Shown here: positions 16,422 through 28,407 of the stretch, piece after piece
Numbering within the stretch: the stretch's first letter is position 1
Layout of the letters: every line of letters begins with the position of its first letter
DNA from: Burkholderiales bacterium RIFCSPHIGHO2_12_FULL_63_20
Lineage (GTDB): Bacteria > Pseudomonadota > Gammaproteobacteria > Burkholderiales > Burkholderiaceae_C
Reading direction: 5' to 3'
Assembly: GCA_001770775.1 (NCBI GenBank)
Contig: MESA01000031.1
Location: 114,016-174,307 of the forward strand
DNA length: 60,292 nt
The notes under the pieces: model-generated
The model's database searches: none
What the model saw: the letters and a program-made list of their open reading frames with translations, nothing else
Told to the model about the DNA's origin: nothing
Position numbers and translations under genes: made by a program

Positions 16422-17618
16422 TCAATCCCAGGACAGGGCGCCGCCCGACTGGTATTCGATGACACGGGTTTCGAAGAAGTTGCGTTCCTTCTTCAGGTCG
16501 ATCATTTCGCTCATCCACGGGAAGGGGTTCTCTTCATTGTGGAAGAGCTCCTCCAGGCCGATCTGCGTGGCGCGACGGTTGGCGATGTAGCGCAGATAGC
16601 CCTTGAACATGGAGGCGTTGAGGCCCAGCACGCCACGTGGCATGGTGTCCTCGGCATAGGCGTATTCCAGATCGACAGCCTTGAGGAACAGTGCCTTGAT
16701 CTCGGCCTTGAACTCGGGTGTCCACAAATGTGGGTTCTCGAGCTTGAGCTGGTTGATCAGGTCGATGCCGAAGTTGCAGTGCATCGACTCGTCGCGCAGG
16801 ATGTACTGGTACTGCTCGGCCGCACCGGTCATCTTGTTCTGGCGACCCAGCGCCAGGATCTGCGTGAAGCCGACGTAGAAGAACAGGCCTTCCATCAGGC
16901 AGGCGAACACGATCAACGACTTCAACAAGGTCTGATCGTTCTCAGGGGTACCAGTCTTGAAGTTCGGGTCCATGATCGCCTCGATGAAGGGGATCAGGAA
17001 CTCGTCTTTGTCACGGATGGACTTGACTTCGTTGTAGGCGTTGAAGATTTCGGACTCGTCCAGACCCAGCGATTCCACGATGTATTGATAGGCGTGGGTG
17101 TGGATGGCCTCTTCAAAGGCCTGACGCAGCAGGAACTGGCGGCACTCGGGTGCCGTGATGTGGCGGTAGGTGCCCAACACGATGTTGTTGGCAGCCAGCG
17201 AGTCGGCGGTCACGAAGAAGCCGAGGTTGCGCTTGATGATGCGGCGCTCGTCTTCGGACAGACCATTGGGGTCCTTCCACAAGGCGATGTCGCGCGACAT
17301 GTTCACCTCTTGCGGCATCCAGTGGTTGGCGCAGGTGGCGAGGTACTTTTCCCAGGCCCACTTGTACTTGAAGGGCACCAACTGGTTGACGTCGGTCTGG
17401 CCGTTGATGATGCGCTTGTCGGCGGCGTTGACCCGGCGCGTGGCGGTACTGCCAGCCAGGGGCGCAGTCGACGTCGTGGAGCGGGGTACCGATGCGAAGG
17501 CGGCGATGTCGCTGATCGTCGGTGACGCCTTCGTGTTCCGTGCGGCGCCTGGTGAAGGGGGCACAGAACCAACAGGTGTTGATGAGGCGTTGGAGGAATC
17601 GTCTTCCCAGACCAGCAT
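16422..17618 (-). CDS. nrdB: Ribonucleoside-diphosphate reductase, class Ia beta subunit
   Basis: Radical-generating R2 subunit of aerobic ribonucleotide reductase. Diiron ligands are visible in the expected helices: [13 protein letters not shown] (E and H of the second site) and the later [17 protein letters not shown] and related E/H pairs. The radical tyrosine is expected shortly after EAIHTHAY. The product is 398 aa and carries about 60 N-terminal residues of low complexity (Ser/Ala/Pro-rich) not needed for the fold. It is the second gene of an nrdAB pair, 167 bp behind nrdA with hairpins in the gap, and is presumably under the same NrdR control. Confidence 0.95.
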   Translation of the reverse strand: MLVWEDDSSNASSTPVGSVPPSPGAARNTKASPTISDIAAFASVPRSTTSTAPLAGSTATRRVNAADKRIINGQTDVNQLVPFKYKWAWEKYLATCANHWMPQEVNMSRDIALWKDPNGLSEDERRIIKRNLGFFVTADSLAANNIVLGTYRHITAPECRQFLLRQAFEEAIHTHAYQYIVESLGLDESEIFNAYNEVKSIRDKDEFLIPFIEAIMDPNFKTGTPENDQTLLKSLIVFACLMEGLFFYVGFTQILALGRQNKMTGAAEQYQYILRDESMHCNFGIDLINQLKLENPHLWTPEFKAEIKALFLKAVDLEYAYAEDTMPRGVLGLNASMFKGYLRYIANRRATQIGLEELFHNEENPFPWMSEMIDLKKERNFFETRVIEYQSGGALSWD

Positions 17619-17689
17619 GTTAAATATCCTATGGCATCAGATTATGGAAGGGTGTTGTGATAAACACCAAGCACTTCTTGACAAATGCA

Positions 17690-17779
17690 GCCCGCAGTTG
17701 TTGCGGGCGTGCATCGAAACACGCCAGAAGGTGCATGAACACGGGGGTTCAGGGCGACACGGCTGCAGCGTGTCGCCCT
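17690..17779 (-). other. Two intercistronic hairpins between nrdA and nrdB
   Basis: GGGCGACACG-7 nt-CGTGTCGCCC (17752-17778) lies 8 nt after the nrdA stop, and GCCCGCA-5 nt-TGCGGGC (17690-17708) further on. Neither has a T-run. They could set different stabilities for the nrdA and nrdB messages, or cause partial termination. Confidence 0.5.
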
Positions 17780-17785
17780 CTGCCT

Positions 17786-20665
<2,880 letters not shown>

Positions 20666-20766
20666 GGGGTTCCCTTGGGATGCGTCGGTCCGCACGGGCA
20701 AGCGTGGCGGGACCGGTATTCAGGCTTCCGAATCCGGCGAGGGATCGTGGAGGCCACTGCGTCCGA

Positions 20767-20813
20767 GCACTATATCTGGTGTTTTTGTGCTTCGCAAGCA
20801 CTACGGGTAGTGT
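20767..20813 (-). promoter_or_regulatory. Pair of NrdR boxes upstream of nrdAB
   Basis: Two 16-bp elements, GCACTATATCTGGTGT (20767-20782) and GCACTACGGGTAGTGT (20798-20813), match the NrdR consensus (acaCwATATwGtgt pattern) at 13 and 11 positions. Both keep the outer CAC/GTGT half-sites. They start exactly 31 bp apart, three helical turns, the usual spacing for paired NrdR boxes. They lie about 100-150 bp ahead of the nrdA start, so ribonucleotide reductase here is probably repressed by NrdR when dATP/ATP is high. Confidence 0.85.
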
Positions 20814-20891
20814 CCCTAGGGTTCTAGGGTGGCTGGCACTCGGCATCGCTTCACATCGGGGAAAACGGACGTTTCCCTCTGAAAAATGCCG

Positions 20892-21482
20892 TCACACCTG
20901 GGTCTGTCCCCAAGGAAAAAACTGATCCGGCCAGGTTGTGAGTGTTTGTAACTGTCGCCAATCGAAGGCGCAGCCCGGGTCCTTCTTGCGTCCCGGTGCA
21001 ATGTGCTCATGCCCAGCCACTTGGCTGATCGGATAGTGCGTTGCCAGGGTGCGCAGCAAGGTGCCCAGTCGGGCGTATTGGGCCGCCTCGAAAGGGTGAT
21101 CTTCCAGTCCTTCCAGCTCGATGCCCACCGAGTAGTCGTTGCAGTTGTCTCGCCCCCGCCAGCTGGAGCGGCCGGCGTGCCAAGCACGGTCGTCCACCGA
21201 CACGAACTGCAGCAACTCCCCATCTCGGCGGATGACGAAGTGGGACGAGACCTCCATGCCCCGGATCTGATCGAAGTACGGGTGTGCATCCCAGTCGAGC
21301 TGGTTGGTGAACAGTTGCTCAATCTCGGTGCCACCGTACTCGCCAGGCGGCAGGCTGATGGAGTGGATCACGGCCAGGGTCACGGCCATCCCCATCGGGC
21401 GTGGCCCGAAATTGGGGGAGGGCACCGGGCGCGCGTCGCGCAGCCAGCCGCCCGACCAAAGGGGCTCGCAGTCACTCCACAT
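20892..21482 (-). CDS. ampD: 1,6-anhydro-N-acetylmuramyl-L-alanine amidase AmpD
   Basis: Cytoplasmic zinc amidase of peptidoglycan recycling that cleaves the peptide from anhydro-muropeptides. Family hallmarks are PSPNFGPRP, VIHSISLPPGEYGG (first zinc histidine), SSHFVIRRDGEL, DNCNDYSVGIELEG, GHEHIAPGRKKDPG (second histidine and active-site region) and the FDW ending. ATG 21482 is chosen; it overlaps the end of pilR by 11 bp and gives 196 aa, close to other AmpD proteins. It is the last gene of the pilS-pilR-ampD group and presumably translated from that mRNA. Confidence 0.95.
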   Translation of the reverse strand: MWSDCEPLWSGGWLRDARPVPSPNFGPRPMGMAVTLAVIHSISLPPGEYGGTEIEQLFTNQLDWDAHPYFDQIRGMEVSSHFVIRRDGELLQFVSVDDRAWHAGRSSWRGRDNCNDYSVGIELEGLEDHPFEAAQYARLGTLLRTLATHYPISQVAGHEHIAPGRKKDPGCAFDWRQLQTLTTWPDQFFPWGQTQV

Positions 21483-23028
21483 CGGGGTCGAAGCGTTCGC
21501 CCAGCACCACGCCGTGATCGGTGATCTGCACGCCCAGCCGGGCCATGCGGTAGCGCATCTGGCGTAGCGACAAACCCAGGCTGGCGCCGGCAGCCGTGCG
21601 GTTGTAGCGGTGCTTCTCCAGCGCCCGCACCAGGATGTCACGCTCGATGTGGTCGAGGTGTGTGGCCAGATCGGAAGGCAGGGGTGGGAGCGCTGCCGGC
21701 GGGGCGGTGGGCGCAAGTGCGGTGGTCAGCACCGCATCGGCGGGGGCCACCAGGTCGGTCAACGGCGCGGGTTCCGTGGGCTCATAAGTCGAATCCGCAG
21801 GATCCTGTGCGGCATCCAGTGCGCACGCGATGCCCAGGTCCTCGGCTTCGAGGGTGGCGTTGTTGCTCAGGGCCACGGCACGCTGCAGCAGGTTCTCCAG
21901 CTCGCGCACATTGCCCGGAAAGGGGTATTGCATCAAGGCCTGCATGGCCGTGGTGCTGAGTGTGGCGGGGGCGCACATGCCGGTTTCATGGGCGATGCGC
22001 TCCAGGATGCGGGCGCTCAATTCAGGCAAGTCTTCCAGGCGATCGCGTAGCGCCGGCAAGGCGATCTGGATGACGTTGAGGCGGTAGTACAAGTCCTGAC
22101 GGAATCGCCCGGCTTTCACCTCGGCTTGCAGGTCTTTGTGGGTCGCGCTGAGCAGACGCACATCTACCGGCACTTCCTGGGTGGCTCCCACGGGGCGAAC
22201 GGCGCGTTCCTGAATGGCGCGCAGCAGCTTGGACTGCATGGCCAGCGGCAGGTCGCCGATTTCATCCAGGAAGAGGGTGCCGCCATGTGCCGCCTGGAAG
22301 AAGCCCTCGCGGTCTTCCTGGGCGCCGGTGAAGGCCCCCTTGCGGTAGCCAAAGAACTCGGCTTCCAGCAGGTGCTCGGGGATGGCGCCACAGTTGACAG
22401 GGATGAAGGGCCGTTCGGCCCGTACGCTGACATCGTGGATGGCCCGCGCCACCAGTTCCTTACCGGTGCCCGACTCGCCCCACAGCATGACCGGGGCCAT
22501 GCTGCGCGCCACCTTTTCGATCAGGTCGCGCACCTGCTGGATGGGGGCGCTGCGGCCTGCCAGTCGGGACAGGGCACGCGGGGGAGGCGGCGCGCAACGC
22601 GCAGGCGTTGCTGGCATTGAGGCCGCCGTACCAGGCACAGGTGTAACCAGGGTGTCCGACGCGATGGCGGCGGCCACTACAGAGCGGAACTGCTTGAGGT
22701 CGACCGGCTTGGTCAGATAGTCGTAGGCTCCGCTCTTGAGGGCGCTCACGGCATTCTCGGCCGAACCGTAGGCCGTGATCACGATGGACTTCTCGTGGCG
22801 TCCTGCCGCCTCCAGGCGTTGCAGCAACTCCAGGCCCGTACCGTCGGGCAGGCGCATGTCGGTGATCACCGCGCTGAAGGTCTGGTCCTGCAGGTGTTGC
22901 CAGGCGTCACCCACGGTGCCGGCGGTCTCGACGTCGTAGCCTTCGCGCAGCAAAGTCAGTTCGTAGAGGGTGCGCAGGTCCGGTTCGTCGTCAACGACCA
23001 GCAGGCGATGAAGGGCAGGGGAGCTCAT
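21472..23028 (-). CDS. pilR: Sigma-54 dependent response regulator PilR
   Basis: NtrC-class activator of type IV pilus genes (pilA) working with sigma-54. It has a receiver domain (residues 8-120) with phosphoacceptor Asp57 and conserved Lys107. The AAA+ domain has Walker A GESGTGKE (184-191), the sigma-54 contact loop GAFTGA (231-236) and the DEIGDLP Walker B. A Fis-type helix-turn-helix closes the protein (RTAAGASLGLSLRQMRYRMARLG, last 45 residues). An extra Pro/Ala-rich stretch at about 430-465 separates the last two domains. Start and stop overlap with pilS in an ATGA, indicating coupling. Confidence 0.92.
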   Translation of the reverse strand: MSSPALHRLLVVDDEPDLRTLYELTLLREGYDVETAGTVGDAWQHLQDQTFSAVITDMRLPDGTGLELLQRLEAAGRHEKSIVITAYGSAENAVSALKSGAYDYLTKPVDLKQFRSVVAAAIASDTLVTPVPGTAASMPATPARCAPPPPRALSRLAGRSAPIQQVRDLIEKVARSMAPVMLWGESGTGKELVARAIHDVSVRAERPFIPVNCGAIPEHLLEAEFFGYRKGAFTGAQEDREGFFQAAHGGTLFLDEIGDLPLAMQSKLLRAIQERAVRPVGATQEVPVDVRLLSATHKDLQAEVKAGRFRQDLYYRLNVIQIALPALRDRLEDLPELSARILERIAHETGMCAPATLSTTAMQALMQYPFPGNVRELENLLQRAVALSNNATLEAEDLGIACALDAAQDPADSTYEPTEPAPLTDLVAPADAVLTTALAPTAPPAALPPLPSDLATHLDHIERDILVRALEKHRYNRTAAGASLGLSLRQMRYRMARLGVQITDHGVVLGERFDPDVE

Positions 23029-24851
23029 GCGATGTGGGGGGAGGATCCCTCAGGTTCGATCGGCATCGTGACGAAAAATTCGTTGCGGTGACGCACGGCA
23101 GCGGGGTGCTGCCGGTAGTCGATGGCAGCGCCATGGCGCTCGCACAACTCCTTGCAAATATACAGGCCCAGGCCCGTGCCCCGGCTGCGGGTGGAGAAGA
23201 AGGGTTCGAACAGGGACCGCTCTGTCTCGGCCGTCAGAGGCTCGCCGTCGCTGCCTACCGACAGCACCAGCATGGCACCATTTTGCCGGGCAGGGCGCCA
23301 CGTCAGCGTGACCTCGATGGCGCCGGGTTGCCCGCTGCCATGGCGCAAGGCGTTGTCGAGCAGGTTCACCAGGACACGTTGCAGGTGTTCGGGCTCGAAG
23401 CGCACGCGCAGCGGCGCTGTGGCCTGATCCAGTTGCTGGGTGCGAAGCTGAAGCAATGACTCCGCGCCGTCACTGAGGCCGTGGGTGAGGCGCCATTCGT
23501 TGCAGATGGCCTGGACGGTCTCCATCGGGTCGATTGCCGGTGCAGGGGGGCGTGCGCCGGGCGCAACGGCGAGGATGTCGTCGACGATGTGTTGAAGCCG
23601 GACGACGTTCTCCGAGATCATCCGCGTCAGCCGATGTTGGGTCGGTGTCGTGGCGTCCTCGCCCATCAACGCATTGGCCTGCGAAATGGCAGCCAGCGGG
23701 TTACGGATCTCGTGGGCGATACCGGCGGACATGCGGCCCATGGCGGCGAGCTTGTCCTGACGCTGGCGGGCCCGCACGATGCGCAGGTCTTCCAGCCACA
23801 ACATGCACATGTCTTCGGCCTGGATGGCCTTGTGTCCACGTGTAAAGCGCACCCGCACCCGCAGGTCGCGGCGGCTGCCATCATCGAAACGCAGCAACAC
23901 CTCCTGACCGGTTTCCGCCTGCAGGGGGGCGCTCACCGCGTGGTCGACAGCTTGCACCAACCCCATCCAGGCGGGCGTGCCACGCAACTGGAACGGGGCA
24001 GACGGAGCGAGGCCTGGCGAGCTCAGAAGGCGGCGTGCGGCCGGGTTGGCGGTGCGCACACGCCCTTGACGGTCGACCACCAGCACACCCTCGCTCATCT
24101 CATCCATTACCAGGCGGTTGAGCTGGGCCTGCTGGCGTGCCAACTCCAAGCTGCCGCGCGCGCTGCGTTCTTCACGCGCCACAAGGGCGGCCAGTTCGCT
24201 GGCCAGGGCGGCAATGGCAAACAGGCCAAAACCGGTCAGGCCGGCCTCGGTCAATTGGGCGCTCAGGCTGGACGTGAGCGTGCCTTGGATCCAGGCTGCA
24301 GCCAGCAGGTTGATCGACCCCACGGCCGCCACGGCCAGGGCCACCAGCCTGGGCATCAGCACACCGGCCATCAGCACCGGCAGCGCCAAGAGTGCCTGCG
24401 CATTGAGTGCGGTGTTCATCAGGTGCTGGAGCAATGAGAAGAACGCCAGATCCAGACCAATGCTCAAGACCGCCTGCCGTGGGCTCAGCATCGCAGGAGC
24501 GAGTGGGTTCGTGGCACGCTGGCTCGCCATGGTGGAGGGCCAGGCCCACAACAGCAGGGCCATGCTGGCGTAGCCCACGGCCGTAACGATCCAGATCGGC
24601 GACCGGTTGCCCATCAGCCAATTGCCGGCCAGCAAGCCCATCAGCACCACGGCGAGCAGGGCGCGTGCGCTCAGGAAGGTGCGGTAGGTGCGCAGAAAAG
24701 AGAGGCTGTTCTGCTGGCTTTGCGCACCCTCTGGCGCATCGCTTTGGGTCGTCGGCCAGGGCATGTCTGCCGGGCCAGACCCGTCTCCTGGCGTACCGGG
24801 GTCGTAGCGTCCGAACCAAGAGGTGGCGTGGGCCTGAGATTGGGGGGGCAT
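23025..24851 (-). CDS. pilS: Sensor histidine kinase PilS
   Basis: Membrane kinase partner of PilR. After about 65 polar residues come about six membrane helices (about 70-230), then a PAS-like domain (ELARQQAQLNRLVMDEMSEGVLVVDRQG). The phosphoacceptor HEIRNPLAAI and HATPase boxes (NLLDNALRHG, RGTGLGLYICKEL) complete the protein. ATG at 24851 starts 1 nt after the upstream stop; an upstream TTG (24887) is possible but would overlap that gene. The gene is one of the tightly packed minus-strand genes from the CcsA-like gene to ampD. Confidence 0.9.
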   Translation of the reverse strand: MPPQSQAHATSWFGRYDPGTPGDGSGPADMPWPTTQSDAPEGAQSQQNSLSFLRTYRTFLSARALLAVVLMGLLAGNWLMGNRSPIWIVTAVGYASMALLLWAWPSTMASQRATNPLAPAMLSPRQAVLSIGLDLAFFSLLQHLMNTALNAQALLALPVLMAGVLMPRLVALAVAAVGSINLLAAAWIQGTLTSSLSAQLTEAGLTGFGLFAIAALASELAALVAREERSARGSLELARQQAQLNRLVMDEMSEGVLVVDRQGRVRTANPAARRLLSSPGLAPSAPFQLRGTPAWMGLVQAVDHAVSAPLQAETGQEVLLRFDDGSRRDLRVRVRFTRGHKAIQAEDMCMLWLEDLRIVRARQRQDKLAAMGRMSAGIAHEIRNPLAAISQANALMGEDATTPTQHRLTRMISENVVRLQHIVDDILAVAPGARPPAPAIDPMETVQAICNEWRLTHGLSDGAESLLQLRTQQLDQATAPLRVRFEPEHLQRVLVNLLDNALRHGSGQPGAIEVTLTWRPARQNGAMLVLSVGSDGEPLTAETERSLFEPFFSTRSRGTGLGLYICKELCERHGAAIDYRQHPAAVRHRNEFFVTMPIEPEGSSPHIA

Positions 24852-24852
24852 G

Positions 24853-25128
24853 TCAGGAGCCGCTTCGGCGAGCGCTGGGCCCGGCAATACGGTGGACGTC
24901 GCTGCAATAGGGGCGATTCACCGCATCGCGGAACGCCTCGCTGGCAGGCAGGTGGACACCGCAATGTGCGCAGGCGACCATGTCTTCCACCTGGGGCGCT
25001 TTGGCTGGCCCTGGCGCCGCGGTGGGCGCTGCCGTGCGACGGTCACGCTTGAGTTGGCGCGCCCGCCGCAGGATGGGCGAGTACAACAGCCAGATGACGA
25101 CGACGGCAATGAGCAGGTACTTCAACAT
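24853..25128 (-). CDS. PP0621 family protein, 91 aa
   Basis: Small membrane-anchored protein: one N-terminal transmembrane helix (YLLIAVVVIWLLYSPIL), a basic Pro/Ala linker, then a CxxC-like zinc-binding end (MVACAHCGVHLPASEA, NRPYCSDVH). This pattern is that of the PP0621 family, which is typically found directly upstream of pilS in betaproteobacteria. Function unknown; the conserved position suggests a link to PilS or to the adjacent cytochrome assembly-like protein. Its stop is 1 nt from the pilS start. Confidence 0.85.
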   Translation of the reverse strand: MLKYLLIAVVVIWLLYSPILRRARQLKRDRRTAAPTAAPGPAKAPQVEDMVACAHCGVHLPASEAFRDAVNRPYCSDVHRIAGPSARRSGS

Positions 25129-25135
25129 GGAGGTC

Positions 25136-26002
25136 TCAGGTTGTGCTGCCGCGGTGGAGGATCACCTCCAGCACGAAGCGTGAGCCGACATAGGCCAGCA
25201 GCAGCAGCGCCGAGCCGGCCACCAGCCAGCGGATGGCCAGGCGCCCACGCCAGCCAAAACGCACGCGCCCGACCAGCAAGGTGGCGAACACCACCCAGGA
25301 CAGCACCGAAAACACGCTCTTGTGGTCCCAGCGCCAGGGCGTGGTGAACCAAAAGCCCAGCAGCAAGGTGAGCGAGAGCATCACGAAGCCCGCCCACACG
25401 AACTGCAAAGTCAGGGCCTCCAGGCGCAGCAAAGGCATGCCCAGCGCCTGCCCGCCTTGACGAGCGCGCAGCGGCAAGGTGCCCGAGGCACTGGGCGGGG
25501 CGCGCAGCTGCTGCTCGGCATGGCGCCACAGCACGGCGTGCAGCAAGGCCGCACCGAACAGGCCATAGGAGGCAAAGCCCAGCAGCCAATGCAAGGGCGC
25601 CCAGGTGGCGCCTTGCACCGATTGCACCTGCCCCGGAAACAGCCAACCCAGGGCCACCGTGAGGGCCGCCAGCACGGCCAGCACCCGCCGCACGCCGGGC
25701 AAGCCCAGACGACGGCTCTCGAAGGCATACACGGCCACGACCAGCCAGCTGGTGATGGACAAGGCCGAGCCAAAGCCAAAACGTGCGCCCATCGCACCAT
25801 CCTGGATGATCACGGTGTCCAGCACGATGGCCACCGCCTGGGCCAGCCACCCCACCAGCAGCGCCGCCCAGATCGGGCGTTCGCGGCGCACAAGGCCCCC
25901 TTGCGGGCGTCCTGGCCAGGCTGCGGCAAAGAAATAAGCCAGTATGGCCAGCACGCTGGGCCAGAGAGCGGGTTGCGAGGGCAAGGCGGGCGATAAAATC
26001 AT
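25136..26002 (-). CDS. CcsA/YpjD-type cytochrome c assembly-like membrane protein
   Basis: Inner-membrane protein with about eight hydrophobic helices. The segment containing WAPLHWLLGFASYGLFGAALLHAVLW and later WDHKSVFSVLSW carries the conserved histidines and tryptophans of the CcsA/CcmF/YpjD superfamily, which handle haem during cytochrome maturation. At 288 aa it matches YpjD rather than the larger CcsA of system II. It is divergent from ffh (32-bp gap), the normal arrangement for ypjD. It is the first of the row of minus-strand genes leading into pilS. Confidence 0.85.
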   Translation of the reverse strand: MILSPALPSQPALWPSVLAILAYFFAAAWPGRPQGGLVRRERPIWAALLVGWLAQAVAIVLDTVIIQDGAMGARFGFGSALSITSWLVVAVYAFESRRLGLPGVRRVLAVLAALTVALGWLFPGQVQSVQGATWAPLHWLLGFASYGLFGAALLHAVLWRHAEQQLRAPPSASGTLPLRARQGGQALGMPLLRLEALTLQFVWAGFVMLSLTLLLGFWFTTPWRWDHKSVFSVLSWVVFATLLVGRVRFGWRGRLAIRWLVAGSALLLLAYVGSRFVLEVILHRGSTT

Positions 26003-26034
26003 GGATCAAGTTTACGAGCACAAGCAGCGATTTC

Positions 26035-27408
26035 ATGGCATCCAACCTCACAGAACGACTCAGTCGCCTGGTCAAGACCATGCGCGGCCAGTCCCGCATC
26101 ACCGAAACGAACGTGCAGGACATGTTGCGCGAGGTTCGCATGGCGCTGCTGGAGGCCGACGTGGCGCTTCCCGTGGTGCGCGATTTCATTGCGCGCGTCA
26201 AGGACAAGTCCCTGGGGCAGGAGGTCGTCTCGTCCCTGACGCCGGGCCAGGTGCTGGTCAGCATCGTGCAAAAGGAGCTCTCCGCCACCATGGGCGAGGG
26301 CGTGGCCGACATCAACCTGGCCGCCCAGCCACCGGCCGTCATCCTGATGGCCGGTCTGCAAGGGGCTGGTAAAACAACCACCACGGCCAAGCTCGCCAAG
26401 CACCTGATCGAAAAGCGCAAGAAAAAGGTGCTCACCGTCTCGGCCGACGTGTACCGTCCGGCCGCCATCGAGCAGCTCAAGACCGTGACGGCGCAGGCCG
26501 GAGCCGAATGGTTCCCCTCGACCCCTGAGCAGAAGCCCGCTGACATCGCGGCGGCGGCCATTGATTACGCACGTCGTCACTACTTCGATGTGCTGCTGGT
26601 TGACACCGCCGGCCGCCTGGCCATTGACGAAGCCTTGATGGCCGAAATCAAGGCCCTGCACGCCCAGCTCAATCCGGTCGAAACCCTGTTCGTGGTCGAT
26701 GCCATGCAGGGCCAGGATGCCATCAACACCGCCAAGGCCTTCAAGGAGGCGCTGCCCCTGACCGGCGTGGTCCTCACCAAACTTGACGGTGACTCGCGCG
26801 GTGGTGCTGCCTTGTCGGTGCGCCAGATCACGGGCGTGCCCATCAAGTTTGCCGGCGTCTCTGAAAAGATCGATGGCTTGGAGGTGTTCGATGCCGAGCG
26901 CCATGCCGGTCGCGTGCTGGGCATGGGCGACATCGTGGCCCTGGTCGAAGAGGTGCAAAAGGGCGTCGACATCGCCGCCGCCCAGAAACTGGCCGACAAG
27001 GTCAAGTCCGGCGCCGATTTCGATCTCGATGACTTCCTGGCTCAGATCAGCCAGATGAAGAACATGGGCGGGCTCTCTGGCTTGATCGACAAGCTGCCCA
27101 CCGAGATTGCCTCCAAAGCAGGCAAGGCCGACATGGACAAGGCCGAGCGCGACGTGCGCCGCATGGAGGGCATGATCCGCGCCATGACGCCCCTGGAGCG
27201 CCACAAGCCCGAGCTCATCAAGGCCAGCCGCAAGCGTCGCATCGCCATCGGGGCGGGCGTGCAGGTGCAGGACGTCAACCGCATGCTCAACCAGTTCGAG
27301 CAGATGCGCACCATGATGAAGAAGATGAAGGGCGGCGGCCTCTTCAAGATGATGAAGCGCATGGGTGGCATTAAGGGCATGCCTGGTATGGGTGGCATGG
27401 GGCGCTGA
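26035..27408 (+). CDS. ffh: Signal recognition particle protein Ffh
   Basis: SRP54 GTPase that binds signal sequences of nascent membrane proteins together with 4.5S RNA. N domain (1-90), G domain with AGLQGAGKTTTT (about 105-116), DTAGR and TKLDGD motifs, then the methionine-rich M domain ending in GMPGMGGMGR. At 457 aa it is of usual length. Its receptor FtsY is encoded 1 kb downstream on the other strand. The ATG at 26035 begins the canonical MASNLTERLSR. Confidence 0.98.
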   Translation: MASNLTERLSRLVKTMRGQSRITETNVQDMLREVRMALLEADVALPVVRDFIARVKDKSLGQEVVSSLTPGQVLVSIVQKELSATMGEGVADINLAAQPPAVILMAGLQGAGKTTTTAKLAKHLIEKRKKKVLTVSADVYRPAAIEQLKTVTAQAGAEWFPSTPEQKPADIAAAAIDYARRHYFDVLLVDTAGRLAIDEALMAEIKALHAQLNPVETLFVVDAMQGQDAINTAKAFKEALPLTGVVLTKLDGDSRGGAALSVRQITGVPIKFAGVSEKIDGLEVFDAERHAGRVLGMGDIVALVEEVQKGVDIAAAQKLADKVKSGADFDLDDFLAQISQMKNMGGLSGLIDKLPTEIASKAGKADMDKAERDVRRMEGMIRAMTPLERHKPELIKASRKRRIAIGAGVQVQDVNRMLNQFEQMRTMMKKMKGGGLFKMMKRMGGIKGMPGMGGMGR

Positions 27409-27502
27409 CACGGCTTGTCACGCCTTGCGCGCAAGTTTCGATTGATTCTGGTGCGAGCCGCTGTTAGCGTATCCACTTGATCAATGCGCGTGCGTACAGA
27501 AC

Positions 27503-28396
27503 ATGATGGATTGGGTGTCGTTGTGGCCGGTTTTGCTGGTCGGGGGTGTCGGTGCCGTGGGCGTGACCGCCGCATGGCGCTTCGGACGCAGTCGCTTGGC
27601 CGCTACGCAGGTCACCCGGCCTGCATCGCCCCAGGACGGAGATCACCGCCCGCGCAAACCGGGGCGCCCCGCCGCCTATGACAACCTCGACACCGTGATG
27701 GACTGGGAGCCAGGCTCCACCCGTCTGCTCACCCACGCCGAGCGCGAGGCCTATCACCTGCTGCGCAAGGCCTTGCCCGATCACATGATCCTGGCACAGG
27801 TGCCCGTGGCCCGGTTCATCAAGGTGCCCACGCGCAACTCTTATGCCGAGTGGCTGCGCCGCGTCGGCTCGCTCTGTGTGGACCTGGTGGTCTGCGACAT
27901 GGCCTCTCACGTGCTGGCCGTGGTCGAAATCCGACAGCCCTCGGCCCAAGAAACCGATCGCACCCGACGTCGCCATACCCGTATGGACAAGGTGCTGCGC
28001 GCCTCGCACATCCCCGTTCACGTCTGGAACGAAGAGGCGCTGCCGGATCCGCTGACCGTGCGCGAAACCCTTTTGGGTCCGGACGCCGCGCGTGTCGGCC
28101 CTGTTTCTCACCGAGAGTCTTTGATGCCTTCTGCAGAGAACAGCCGTGTTCGGCGTGATGCCGAGGCTGCCGCGGTGGTGGCCTCCATGCGCACCGGTGG
28201 TCTGATGCAGGGTATGTCGGTCAAGGAAAACGGGCTGGACTTCAATCTTGACGACCTTGACGAGTCCGAGCATGCGGGTGAGGGGCGCCATGCGGCGAAC
28301 CACCGCGACCCGCCGCCATCGACCTGGTTCGATGACCTTGAGCCCACCATGCCCGCACCGCTGGACGACATCCCGCCGTCACAACGGTCGCGCTGA
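27503..28396 (+). CDS. DUF2726 domain protein, membrane anchored
   Basis: N-terminal helix (WVSLWPVLLVGGVGAVGVTAAW) anchors the protein; the rest is cytoplasmic. Residues 75-190 are the DUF2726 domain (REAYHLLRKALPDHMILAQVPVARFI ... LCVDLVVCDMASHVLAVVEIRQ), an endonuclease-fold-like module often found in topoisomerase-like or nuclease contexts. Asp and Glu residues of the core (CVDLVV, AVVEI) could be the nuclease-type acids, though activity is not shown. The C-terminal 80 residues are polar and probably disordered. It is convergent with ftsY (11-bp gap). Confidence 0.8.
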   Translation: MMDWVSLWPVLLVGGVGAVGVTAAWRFGRSRLAATQVTRPASPQDGDHRPRKPGRPAAYDNLDTVMDWEPGSTRLLTHAEREAYHLLRKALPDHMILAQVPVARFIKVPTRNSYAEWLRRVGSLCVDLVVCDMASHVLAVVEIRQPSAQETDRTRRRHTRMDKVLRASHIPVHVWNEEALPDPLTVRETLLGPDAARVGPVSHRESLMPSAENSRVRRDAEAAAVVASMRTGGLMQGMSVKENGLDFNLDDLDESEHAGEGRHAANHRDPPPSTWFDDLEPTMPAPLDDIPPSQRSR

Positions 28397-28407
28397 CCGC
28401 CCGTCGC

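Noticed and set aside
16422-16422. Class of ribonucleotide reductase other than Ia
   Set aside because: NrdA has an ATP cone and C-terminal shuttle cysteines and NrdB lacks features of the NrdF/NrdI set; no nrdH/nrdI nearby.
20666-20701. nrdA start at a TTG at 20701
   Set aside because: The ATG at 20665 has an AAGGGAA site directly upstream and needs no weak start codon.
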